Positions 1 to 9,451 are shown, numbered from the stretch's first letter. The stretch is DNA of 18,101 bases from Prevotellaceae bacterium (GCA_031255055.1 JAIRTG010000014.1:1-18101), one strand, 5' to 3'. The notes: generated from the letters alone by a model not told the origin. Numbers and translations are program-made.

Positions 1-2501
1 TCCTCAACTGTCGTACCCTCAACCGTCACACCGTTATTTATTGTTATTTTACTTTCGTCGAGCACAACAGGCGTCTGATTAAATTCCAGTAAGATTTTGT
101 GTTTCGGGAAAATGCCCGGATCGTCATTTACAGGCGACTGTCCCACAACTTCAACATCCAAACCCACGGTTGTGAAGCTCCAGGTTATTGCTTCTTCGCC
201 CGCAAAATCGGCGATTGCTTCCTTGTCAATCGTTACCGTGTAGGTGGCGCCGAACTCGAAGCTGTCGTGTGCGATGTTGAGCTGATTCGGATTTTCGGCG
301 TCAACGGATGCCGTTACGCCTGTTGCGTTTGCAATCGTAATCTTCGAAGCATCGGTAATGGTTATCGGATGGTCGAATTGTGCCGACACCTGCGTGTTAA
401 CGTATACATCTATAGCCTCGTCTGCCGGGAGTACCGCAACAAGCGCAACCTGCGGATTACCTTCTCTCAGCGACATATCGTCAATACCCACAATGCCGGC
501 GAATCCTGCCGATTCGACTTTGAAGCCGATGCAATAGTTGCCTGTTACGTCCGGAGTGATGACGACTTCGGTTTTGATCCACTGATTATCAGGGAACGTA
601 AATTCGGCATTGAGCGACTGTGCCACACTTGCCGACGATTGCGCCGAAAACAAGTCGACCGTAAGCGTCGTTGGAGACATATTTGCCGGTGATTGCCGTC
701 TGTAGAACGTCAGCGTATAGTTTTTGCCTGCTTCAAAATTGAAGAACGGCGTAAACAGATAGTCGTTATACGTCGCTCCGCTCCACGAACATACAAGCGA
801 ATTGGGTTCGGAATGTGCTCTATACATCGACGATACTCTTTCGGCTAAAAACCACGATTCCGGTTCTGCAATATCCGGATTAAGGTCTTCCACTACCCAT
901 CCGTCCATGATGATTCTTGTGTCCGATGAGCTTGTAGCGGCGCCTTCATGCCCGTCAAAATTGTCGACATAAGGCAGGGGCAGCACAGTGGGTTCCGGTT
1001 CCGGTATTGTTTCGGCAGCTTTCACAGCCTCCTCCCAGGTGGTTGCAATCCTGATGCCGTCAATCGTAAAACTCGACGATGCTTCCATATTGCCCATTGC
1101 TGCCTGACGCAGACAGAAGCCAATCAAATCGGTTGCTTCATTTTCGTATTCGTTATCTTCAACTTTTGTCAAAGTCGGCGTTTCCGGCTCTGCCTGGCCC
1201 GGAACAGGATTGACATACAATGACATTGCGTCGTTGTGTTCACCGTCTATTTTTTCGTATTTGATAACAATCAGGTAGTTTTCGCCGAAATTTAGCGTCT
1301 GGTCGTACCACGGACTACTAAGAGTCGCATAAGCCGACGGTTCTATGCCTACCGTAAAGCCTTCTCCTGACGATTTTAAACAAAATTTGCTGAAATGTTC
1401 GTCAGTAAGCGTGCTGCTGCTAAAGTAAATCGGATAGCTTTCACTAACTCCTCGCATTCCCTTGTGTATTTCGGATACATTGATAACAAAAGCGGCATAG
1501 AGAGAGCCTGACGCCTGATTGGGAAAAGCGGTTCCCCCTAAAGACAAACGAACATCTTCGCCGATAGTCTGCATAATGGCGTGATTGCCGCTATTCGGCA
1601 GATAGCCGGGGAAGGTCAAAGAACCGTTGCCAACCAGAATGGGATTATCTCCTTCGTCCGACTGCGTCCAGCCATGAGCAGTCAGGGCGTCGCCGACAGG
1701 ATAATCGAAGTTTTCTTCAACAGTGGTCAGCGGTTCCGGTTCTGGTGTTGTTTCGGCAGCTTTCACAGCCTCCTCCCAGGTAGTTGCAATCCTGATGCCG
1801 TCAATCATAAAGTTCGACGAACCGCTCGTCGCTGCCTGACGCAGACAGAAACCTTTCAGGTTATATGCTTCCGATTGGTCTGCAACCTTTGTCAAAGCAG
1901 GTGTTGTCGGCTCTGCCTGGCCCGGAACGGGATTGATATACAACGACATTACATCATTCCATTCGCCGGCTATCTTTTCGTATTTGAGTACGAACAAGTA
2001 GTTTTCGCCGAAGTTCAGCGTTTGGTTATGCCACGAAGTTGAACCGCCCGGATTACCTGACGGCTCAATGGCTACCGTAAAACCCGTTTCCGATGATTTC
2101 AGACAGAGTTTACCGAAAAAAGAACTCACCGTTCTGTTAAAATGAATCGGGTAGCTCGGATTTCCGAATATTGCAGACACATTCATCACAAAAGCGGCAT
2201 AAAGAGTGCCTGACCCGTCTACATCGGGAAAAACAGTTTCATCGAAAGGCAGGTAAATATCTTCGCCGCTGGTTCCCATAACGGCGTGATTGCCCTCATT
2301 CGGCAGATAGCCGTCGTATGTCAGAGAACCCTGACCAACCAGAATGGGATTCGTTCCACCTGCGTCTGTTACCTCCCAACCATGATCGGTCAGGGCGTCG
2401 CCGACAGGATAATTAAAATTTTCCTCAACAATGAGGGATTGCGCATTCATCGCCAACGTAGCGGCGATTGCCAAACAAAAAAGAATAATTTTTGATTTCA
2501 T
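1..2501 (-). CDS. Secreted modular adhesin-like protein with tandem repeats and Ig-like domains (partial, C-terminus outside window)
   Basis: The frame is open from an ATG at 2501 to the window edge, giving about 833 residues without a stop. Residues 1-21 are a Sec signal peptide ending near AMNAQ. Two related modules follow, about residues 22-257 and 257-503, each with GENYL, SLYVNPVPGQAEP and DGIRIATTWEEAVKAAE. Residues about 506-680 (from LPLPYVDNFDG) look like a cleaved-adhesin/MAM-like jelly-roll domain. From about 683, PADEAIDVYVNTQV and later FTTV resemble an SbsA-type Ig (Big_5) domain, and a second one starts near 793. Such proteins in Bacteroidota are exported surface proteins, often type IX secretion substrates, but the C-terminal sorting domain is not visible. 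No specific ligand or enzyme activity can be named. The start is set by the signal peptide. Confidence 0.85.
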   Translation of the reverse strand, partial: MKSKIILFCLAIAATLAMNAQSLIVEENFNYPVGDALTDHGWEVTDAGGTNPILVGQGSLTYDGYLPNEGNHAVMGTSGEDIYLPFDETVFPDVDGSGTLYAAFVMNVSAIFGNPSYPIHFNRTVSSFFGKLCLKSSETGFTVAIEPSGNPGGSTSWHNQTLNFGENYLFVLKYEKIAGEWNDVMSLYINPVPGQAEPTTPALTKVADQSEAYNLKGFCLRQAATSGSSNFMIDGIRIATTWEEAVKAAETTPEPEPLTTVEENFDYPVGDALTAHGWTQSDEGDNPILVGNGSLTFPGYLPNSGNHAIMQTIGEDVRLSLGGTAFPNQASGSLYAAFVINVSEIHKGMRGVSESYPIYFSSSTLTDEHFSKFCLKSSGEGFTVGIEPSAYATLSSPWYDQTLNFGENYLIVIKYEKIDGEHNDAMSLYVNPVPGQAEPETPTLTKVEDNEYENEATDLIGFCLRQAAMGNMEASSSFTIDGIRIATTWEEAVKAAETIPEPEPTVLPLPYVDNFDGHEGAATSSSDTRIIMDGWVVEDLNPDIAEPESWFLAERVSSMYRAHSEPNSLVCSWSGATYNDYLFTPFFNFEAGKNYTLTFYRRQSPANMSPTTLTVDLFSAQSSASVAQSLNAEFTFPDNQWIKTEVVITPDVTGNYCIGFKVESAGFAGIVGIDDMSLREGNPQVALVAVLPADEAIDVYVNTQVSAQFDHPITITDASKITIANATGVTASVDAENPNQLNIAHDSFEFGATYTVTIDKEAIADFAGEEAITWSFTTVGLDVEVVGQSPVNDDPGIFPKHKILLEFNQTPVVLDESKITINNGVTVEGTTVE
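991..2440 (-). repeat. Two tandem coding modules in the surface protein
   Basis: Two long related DNA segments lie in the same frame. The linker ggttccggtt plus the following TTWEEAVKAAE-coding stretch occurs at 991 and again at 1732 (offset 741 bp). The module starts, marked by gtcagggcgtcgccgacagg, lie at 1681 and 2389 (offset 708 bp). The linker and module edges are almost identical at DNA level while the middles have diverged, which suggests duplication followed by partial homogenisation. Confidence 0.8.
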
Positions 2502-2890
2502 TTTTCTGTTTTTTTTTTACGTTAATAATAATGGAAATTGATTGTATATATAATTTAATTGGGGATTCGGAAGGGGGTATCAATCAGTGGTCGGCAGTCC
2601 GGCGCGGAGGCGATAAATGGACTAAAAAACCTCCGGAGCAATGACTGCCAACCACTTTTTTTTATCGTGCCGTGCGAGTGTACCAACAATATATCTAATA
2701 TTGTATATGCGGGTAACAGACATCTTGTATACATCGTGATTGCAGGATATGCGGTAAGATGAAAAACGGAGCGCATCGGGCGGACGGGTCTGTAGGCGTA
2801 AAAGACAATTTGTGAGTACAAAACAGCGATTGTCATTTTTAAGAGACTTCTGCCGGTCCGCGTCAACCTATTTGTAAAGAATATTTCCAT
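2502..2890. other. Non-coding stretch upstream of the surface protein
   Basis: About 390 bp without a convincing gene. The open frames on both strands here have no recognisable domain or start context. A short inverted repeat, ACAATAT / ATATTGT with a 5-nt loop, lies at 2686-2704. The AT-rich segment at 2530-2560 could hold promoter elements for the minus-strand gene, but no clear TAnnTTTG box was found there. Confidence 0.4.
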
Positions 2891-2896
2891 ATTTTT

Positions 2897-2918
2897 CAGT
2901 GGCTTTAAAAAACCACTG
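2897..2918. other. Short inverted repeat (hairpin)
   Basis: CAGTGG (2897-2902) pairs with CCACTG (2913-2918) around a 10-nt A-rich loop. There is no T-tract after the stem on either strand, so it is not a clear intrinsic terminator. It lies in the possible leader of the minus-strand surface protein gene. Confidence 0.35.
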
Positions 2919-2947
2919 CGAATGTAAATCTATTTTTCTAACCTTGC

Positions 2948-2975
2948 AAACTTTCATGAAAGTTTCTCAAAAGTA
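2948..2975 (-). promoter_or_regulatory. 18-bp perfect palindrome next to a -7-like box
   Basis: AAACTTTCATGAAAGTTT at 2948-2965 is a perfect palindrome. Immediately beside it, 2968-2975 read on the minus strand is TACTTTTG, matching the Bacteroidota -7 consensus TAnnTTTG. No TTG was found at the usual -33 distance. If used, it would give the surface protein gene a leader of about 460 nt with the palindrome at its start, an operator-like placement. Confidence 0.3.
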
Positions 2976-3032
2976 GGAAAAATGTCCGAACTTTGATTTT
3001 CCGGATTACAAAAAATCAGTGATTCGTGTTTC

Positions 3033-3090
3033 GTGTTTAGTGATTAATGGTTAAACAGGGCGAACTTGCTAATCACTAATCACTAAACAC
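3033..3090. repeat. Heptamer hairpin element, copy A
   Basis: The left arm 3033-3053 starts GTGTTTAGTGATTA and pairs with the right arm 3070-3090 ending CACTAAACAC. Of 21 positions, 19 are Watson-Crick and one is a wobble. The arms are built from the TTAGTGA heptamer seen at 6054-6548. Read on the minus strand the loop contains GTTCGC, also present in the loops at 6271-6290 and 6489-6505. The element directly abuts the GC-rich repeat copy A. Confidence 0.75.
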
Positions 3091-3108
3091 TCTTCACTCT
3101 TCATTCTC

Positions 3109-3220
3109 TTACGGGGCGTTGCGGGGCAGCGCCCCGCAGAGGGGGTAGCGGAAGACGCCGTAGGCGGCTGAAGCGAGGGGGAGACTTCCCCCCCCCTAAT
3201 ATTCTTTCTCTTTCTCGCTC
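3109..3220 (+). repeat. GC-rich dispersed repeat, copy A
   Basis: It begins ttacggggcgttgcgggg, has the hairpin GCGGGGC-agc-GCCCCGC (3121-3137), then gagggggtagcggaagac, a short region ending ggctgaagcgaggggga, a C-run, and a pyrimidine tail (ttctttctctttctc). The same order recurs at 5848-6032 (inverted), 6553-6806 (same orientation) and 13075-13225 (inverted). It is non-coding and lies downstream of the TonB receptor gene. Confidence 0.8.
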
Positions 3221-3260
3221 CGGAAGGATGACGACAAGGGCTAAAAAACGATTTAATCCG

Positions 3261-5735
<2,475 letters not shown>

Positions 5736-5766
5736 ATTTAAAATAATTGAGTTAATGTTAATGCCA

Positions 5767-5811
5767 CAAAGTTACAATAAAATACAGTTACTGCAACGAC
5801 ATTACAATAAA
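5767..5811 (-). promoter_or_regulatory. Promoter with direct repeats upstream of the Fur/receptor gene
   Basis: On the minus strand, TTG (5794-5796), 19 bp, then TAACTTTG (5767-5774) fit the Bacteroidota -33/-7 promoter. Transcription would start near 5760, about 25 nt before the ATG. The decamer TTTATTGTAA (minus strand) occurs at 5802-5811 and again at 5772-5781, 30 bp apart, the second overlapping the -7 box. This is a plausible binding site for the encoded Fur/Zur-like regulator, which is an inference from position only. Confidence 0.6.
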
Positions 5812-5847
5812 AAATCGAACAAATGCCGTTCCTGTCTGTCGGCTCGA

Positions 5848-6032
5848 AGAAAGAGAATGAGGCAGGGGGAGTCTCCCTCACACTTCAGCCCGCCTGCGGC
5901 AGTCTTTCTTGAAGAAAGAGAATGAGAAAGAGAAAGAGAATGAGGGGGGGGAAGTCTCCCCCTCGCTACAGCCCGCCTTCGGCGGTCTTCCGCTACCCCC
6001 TCTGCGGGGCGCTGCCCCGCAACGCCCCGAAA
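5848..6032 (-). repeat. GC-rich dispersed repeat, copy B (inverted)
   Basis: Reverse-complement copy of the element at 3109-3220, with the hairpin gcggggc-gct-gccccgc at 6004-6020. The far end carries a second partial unit (cagcccgcctgcggcag and an agaaagagaatgag purine tail at about 5848-5935), so this copy has 1.5 to 2 internal units. Its hairpin end joins the heptamer array at about 6035. No coding potential was recognised. Confidence 0.8.
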
Positions 6033-6053
6033 GACAGTGATTAAATAGTGATG

Positions 6054-6320
6054 AGTGGTTAGTGATTAGTGGTTAGTGATTAGTGGTTAGTGATTAGTGA
6101 TTAGTGATTAGTGATTAGTGATTAGTGGTTAGTGATTAGTGGTTAGTGATTAGTGATTAGTGGTTAGTGATTAGTGATTAGTGGTTAGTGATTAGTGGTT
6201 AGTGATTAGTGGTTAGTGATTAGTGGTTAGTGGTTAGTGGTTAGTGGTTAGTGATTAGTGGTTAGTGATTAGTGCCGGTTCGCTATGTTTAATCACTAAA
6301 CACTAATCACTAATCACTAA
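6054..6320. repeat. 31-unit heptamer array (agtgRtt) with closing hairpin arm
   Basis: Positions 6054-6270 are 31 uninterrupted 7-bp units, agtgatt or agtggtt, with no length variation. The array ends in a loop (ccggttcgctatg, from 6275), then a shorter complementary arm (taatcactaaacac... to 6320). Part of the array can therefore fold back as a hairpin. The A/G variable position runs in a partly alternating pattern. There are no spacers, so it is not a CRISPR array. Confidence 0.85.
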
Positions 6321-6329
6321 ATAATGAAT

Positions 6330-6476
6330 GACGTATTCCCCCTAATATGCGACGTATTCCCCCTAATATGCGACGTATTCCCCCTAATATGCGACGTATT
6401 CCCCCTAATATGCGACGTATTCCCGAGAATATGCGACGTATTCCTGAGAATGAGTGACTGATTCCCGAGAATGAGT
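6330..6476. repeat. 21-bp tandem repeat array, seven units
   Basis: Seven head-to-tail units begin at 6330, 6351, 6372, 6393, 6414, 6435 and 6456. The first four share gacgtattccccctaatatgc almost exactly; the last three drift (cccgagaat, cctgagaat, gagtgac). The gacgtgttt at 6477 merges into the next heptamer hairpin. The reverse strand stays open because 21 is a multiple of three, giving a GNTSHIR peptide repeat, but nothing supports translation. Confidence 0.85.
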
Positions 6477-6479
6477 GAC

Positions 6480-6548
6480 GTGTTTAGTGCGGATTCGCTA
6501 TGATTAATCACTAATCACTAATCACTAATCACTAATCACTATAAACAC
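6480..6548. repeat. Heptamer hairpin element, copy C
   Basis: GTGTTTAGTG (6480-6489), a loop containing gattcgctatg, then five complementary heptamers (taatcac) ending cactataaacac at 6548. The arms are unequal, unlike copy A. The loop shares TTCGC with the other two heptamer hairpins. It joins directly to GC-rich copy C in the same relative order as copy A. Confidence 0.75.
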
Positions 6549-6552
6549 TGTC

Positions 6553-6806
6553 TTACGGGGCGTTGCGGGGCGGAGCCCCGCAGAGGGGGTAGCGGAAGAC
6601 CGCGCAGGCGGGCTGAAGCGAGGGGGAGACTTCCCCCCCCTAAATTTCTTTCTCTTTCTCTTTCTTCAAGGAAGACCGCGCAGGCGGGCTGAAGCGAGGG
6701 GAAGACTCCCCCCCTAAATTTCTTTCTCTTTCTCTTTCTTCAAGGAAGACCGCGCAGGCGGGCTGAAGCGAGGGGAAGACTCCTCCCCTAAATTTCTTTC
6801 TCTTTG
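6553..6806 (+). repeat. GC-rich dispersed repeat, copy C, with three internal units
   Basis: Starts ttacggggcgttgcgggg with the hairpin GCGGGGC-gga-GCCCCGC. The segment gaagaccgcgcaggcgggct, with its C-run and pyrimidine tail, is repeated three times starting at 6595, 6671 and 6745 (periods 76 and 74 bp). Internal amplification is therefore by the part distal to the hairpin. The element ends next to the promoter-like box of the following gene. Confidence 0.8.
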
Positions 6807-6814
6807 CTTTTTTG

Positions 6815-6822
6815 TAACTTTG
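6815..6822 (+). promoter_or_regulatory. -7 box upstream of the R-M remnant
   Basis: TAACTTTG matches TAnnTTTG and lies 26 nt before the ATG at 6849. No good -33 TTG is seen at 19-20 bp upstream, where the pyrimidine tail of repeat copy C sits. The repeat may have replaced the original upstream element. Confidence 0.4.
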
Positions 6823-6848
6823 TACCTGAAATCTTAGAAAAAATAAAA

Positions 6849-7418
6849 ATGAAAATAGCAGTAAAACAGTCTCGTAAGGTAGCTCCACCTGTTCAGCGTA
6901 TCAATAAACCCAAGAAATTGATTGCTTTCGGTTGGTATGGTGGTAAGTTTTCCCATTTGGATTGGTTGTTACCTCAGTTACCGGATTGTGTCCATTATTG
7001 TGAACCTTTTGCCGGTTCGGGTGCGGTCTTATTAAATAAAATACCTTCTCCCGTCGAAACATATAATGATATAGATGGCGAGGTTGTCAATTTTTTTAAA
7101 GTATTGAGAATTGACGTTGCTCTACAGAAGTTACCGGAACACAAGATTGATAATTATATCTTTATTACTACCGATACAATTGAATTGGATGTAGCCGAAT
7201 ATGCAAAGGGGGTGTATGAAAAAATAGGAATTGAATTTACAATATTGGATTGTATTGGCTTTATCCGACATTTTCTACACTTTTTCCACAGACAAAAAAA
7301 TACATTTCTGAATATTTATCAATCAATGGTTTTGGCAGAATCTACGAGTGCTGTTTCCCAACCTTTGAAAGAAGCGTTTTTAGCATTAAGAAGAGCAGCA
7401 GAGGGGGATAGGAGATAA
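6849..7418 (+). CDS. Chimeric restriction-modification remnant: DNA adenine methylase N-terminus joined to a restriction endonuclease C-terminus
   Basis: The 189-residue frame starts at ATG 6849. Residues 24-87 match the start of D12-class (Dam-like) N6-adenine methyltransferases: FGWYGGK (28-33), SAM-binding motif EPFAGSGAVLL (52-62) and NDID (73-76). The family then needs a target domain and the catalytic DPPY motif, both absent. From about residue 90 the sequence changes: NYIFITTDTIELDVAEYAKG, LDCIGFIRHFLHFFHR and SAVSQPLKEAFLALRRAAE resemble, as I recall, the C-terminal part of SacI-type restriction endonucleases. The simplest reading is an in-frame deletion that joined adjacent methylase and endonuclease genes, leaving neither active. 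The methylase part is confident; the endonuclease part is from memory of the family. Confidence 0.7.
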   Translation: MKIAVKQSRKVAPPVQRINKPKKLIAFGWYGGKFSHLDWLLPQLPDCVHYCEPFAGSGAVLLNKIPSPVETYNDIDGEVVNFFKVLRIDVALQKLPEHKIDNYIFITTDTIELDVAEYAKGVYEKIGIEFTILDCIGFIRHFLHFFHRQKNTFLNIYQSMVLAESTSAVSQPLKEAFLALRRAAEGDRR

Positions 7419-7495
7419 TTTTATGGTGTTCAATACGGACAGAGGTCGTGTGAAAGAGGTCGTTGGAAGCGGGAATAATACCTTGTGTGAAAAAA

Positions 7496-8056
7496 ATGGA
7501 AGATAGAAAAACGGAAGTACAAACAGATTGGAGGCGGATAGAGCGTATTTTTCTTGTAGGATATATGGGGGCGGGAAAAACGACGGTCGGCAGGATGCTG
7601 GACGAAAAGACCGATTGGAATTTTATTGATATGGATGATTTTCTGGAAAAAAAATACGGCATGACGATTCGGAATATCTTTGAGGAAAAAGGTGAAAAGA
7701 CCTTCCGACAAATGGAACGTCGGTGCCTGAAAGAACTGCTGCTGAAAACACATGTCGTTGTCGCTACGGGAGGAGGTGTCCCGTGTTTCGATGATAATAT
7801 GAGGCTTATCGGCCAATGTGCGTTCTGTTTTTATCTCAAATCGTCGCCCGAAGAACTGGCGCGACGACTCGAATTGTCGGGCGTTGAAAAACGTCCGACG
7901 CTGCAAAATAGAAGCGGACGGGAATTGGTCGATTTCGTCGAAAAGACATTGTCCGCCCGCTCACCGTTTTATGAACAGGCAGACGCGATTGTGGAAGGTT
8001 CGGTGGAGGAGCTTTTTCAAAAAATCGCGGTAATTGCCCGCCTGTATACCGCTTGA
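7496..8056 (+). CDS. aroK: Shikimate kinase
   Basis: Phosphorylates shikimate at the 3-hydroxyl with ATP, the fifth step of the chorismate pathway to aromatic amino acids, in the cytoplasm. The 186-residue product has the P-loop GYMGAGKT (22-29), the DMDD shikimate-binding segment (45-48), FRQME (70-74), the GGG motif (92-94), the lid arginine in KRPTL (132-136) and RSPFYEQAD (155-163). Its length is a little above the usual 170-175 because of a charged N-terminal stretch. I chose ATG 7496; a TTG at 7463 would add 11 poorly supported residues. It stands alone and converges on sufD. Confidence 0.93.
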   Translation: MEDRKTEVQTDWRRIERIFLVGYMGAGKTTVGRMLDEKTDWNFIDMDDFLEKKYGMTIRNIFEEKGEKTFRQMERRCLKELLLKTHVVVATGGGVPCFDDNMRLIGQCAFCFYLKSSPEELARRLELSGVEKRPTLQNRSGRELVDFVEKTLSARSPFYEQADAIVEGSVEELFQKIAVIARLYTA

Positions 8057-8110
8057 TTTTCTGTGTTATGAAAAGTGTACGGTTCGTACTTCATTGTTCC
8101 CGATTCGCCG
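8057..8110. other. Convergent gap between aroK and sufD with weak hairpin
   Basis: 54 bp between two stop codons. An imperfect inverted repeat (aagtgtacg / cgtactt, about 8077-8095, with a 2-nt bulge) could serve as a weak bidirectional terminator, but there is no T-tract. Confidence 0.3.
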
Positions 8111-9451
8111 TCAGGTGCAGATTGAGCAACCGGTGCACTTGTGGCTTTCGCCGCGTAGCCGGTTTTCGACCATCTTTTTAATCCGGTCTCTCAATGCGTC
8201 TATCCGGATGTTTTCGACGACGTCGGCAGTGAAGGCATACATCAGCAATAAACGTGCTTCGTCGGTCGAAATGCCGCGTGAACGCATGTAGAACAGCGCG
8301 TTTTCGTCCAACTGCCCGATGGTTGCGCCGTGTGAACAGCGGACGTCGTCGGCATAGATTTCTAACTGTGGCTTGGTGCGCATACGACTTGTGGGTGTCA
8401 GCATGATGTTGCGATTGTTTTGATAGGCTTGTGTTTTTTGCGCGTCTTTTGCTACAATCAACCGTCCGGTGAATCCGCAAACCGAATTGTCGTCGAGAAT
8501 ATATTTGAACAGTTCGTTGCTGTGACAGTCGGGTTTGTTGTGGAGTATCGATGTGAAATTGTCTACCCGCTGCTCTTTGTCGCTCAACACCATCCCGCAG
8601 AGCAGGGTTTGACACTGTTCGCCGTTGAGCGCTATCTCGATATTGTTGCGCGTGACGCCGTTGTGGAGCGTAATGATATTTGTCAGCACATTGGAAGAGG
8701 CCTGTTGCTCGACGAGCAGGGTGGAGACGTTGCCGGTTTTTTCGTGCGTACTTTCGAGCTTGTAGTGCTCATAGACGGCGTTCTCGCCTACAAAAACTTC
8801 CGTCAAACGATTGGTAAAGAAACGGACATCGTCTAACGAATGGTCGCAAACAAGTATTTTTGCTTTGGCCGCTTTTTCAATAACAATCAAATTGCGACTG
8901 TTTACCATCAAATCGACGTCGGAACGCAGGATGTTCACGATCTGAATCGGCTGTTCCGGTTCGGTGTTTTCGGGGATGTAGATGAAGTAGCCGTCCTGCG
9001 TAAACGCTTCGTTGAAGGCGATAAAGCCATCGTTTTTTTGACGGCTCAACTTTCCGTAGTACTTCCCGACCAGGTCGGGGTATTTCATGGCACATTCTTT
9101 CAGACTTCCGATGATGACGCCTTCGGGCAAGGGTTCGTTTTTGTCGGCAGAGGGCGTGCGGAACGTGTCGTTCACGATGTAATACAGGTATGATTTTATG
9201 CCCGGAACGCTGCACGTGAAAATGTCGTTCGGATGTATGGGGATTTTCAGCCTGTTCAGGTTCAATCCGTAATCGATTGCCAGGGCTTTCGTGAAATCGG
9301 AATACCTGTAATCTTCCTGTCCGGACGCAGGAAATCCAAGTTCCGAAAAGCGGGTGAAAGCCTCGTCGCGCCGACTGTTCATTATTTCCGGCGCATGTTT
9401 TTTTATGCTGTCGCTATGTGTTTTGTATAAGTCGATATATTGTTGTTTCAT
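8111..9451 (-). CDS. sufD: Fe-S cluster assembly protein SufD
   Basis: A 446-residue SufD-family protein, partner of SufB and SufC in the SufBC2D scaffold that builds Fe-S clusters in the cytoplasm. The conserved C-terminal part contains RCSHGATIGQ (371-380), whose His374 corresponds to the functionally important His360 of E. coli SufD, followed by LFYMRSRGIS. The N-terminus (MKQQYIDLY, then GQEDYRYSDF) has the usual SufD pattern. The protein ends KCTGCSICT, giving C439xxC442xxC445, which the E. coli protein lacks. It is the last gene of the operon, 87 bp after sufC. No sufS or sufE follows, as aroK converges from the other side. Confidence 0.93.
   Translation of the reverse strand: MKQQYIDLYKTHSDSIKKHAPEIMNSRRDEAFTRFSELGFPASGQEDYRYSDFTKALAIDYGLNLNRLKIPIHPNDIFTCSVPGIKSYLYYIVNDTFRTPSADKNEPLPEGVIIGSLKECAMKYPDLVGKYYGKLSRQKNDGFIAFNEAFTQDGYFIYIPENTEPEQPIQIVNILRSDVDLMVNSRNLIVIEKAAKAKILVCDHSLDDVRFFTNRLTEVFVGENAVYEHYKLESTHEKTGNVSTLLVEQQASSNVLTNIITLHNGVTRNNIEIALNGEQCQTLLCGMVLSDKEQRVDNFTSILHNKPDCHSNELFKYILDDNSVCGFTGRLIVAKDAQKTQAYQNNRNIMLTPTSRMRTKPQLEIYADDVRCSHGATIGQLDENALFYMRSRGISTDEARLLLMYAFTADVVENIRIDALRDRIKKMVENRLRGESHKCTGCSICT

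Noticed and set aside
99..2042. Plus-strand frames opposite the surface protein
   Set aside because: They are antisense shadows rich in Cys and Arg; the minus frame carries a signal peptide and clear repeated domains.
2555..2890. Minus-strand 111-residue frame in the gap before the surface protein
   Set aside because: No domain, signal or promoter, and an unnatural composition; treated as chance.
3121..3137. GC-rich hairpin as a simple terminator of the receptor gene
   Set aside because: The same hairpin is part of a dispersed element in four places and both orientations, without a T-tract directly after the stem.
6054..6476. CRISPR-like appearance of the repeat block
   Set aside because: Units are contiguous with no unique spacers, the periods are 7 and 21 bp, and no cas gene is near.
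6317..6511. Minus-strand 64-residue frame with a GNTSHIR heptapeptide repeat
   Set aside because: It stays open only because the 21-bp repeat is a multiple of three; its start lies in a hairpin loop and no promoter, signal or domain is seen.
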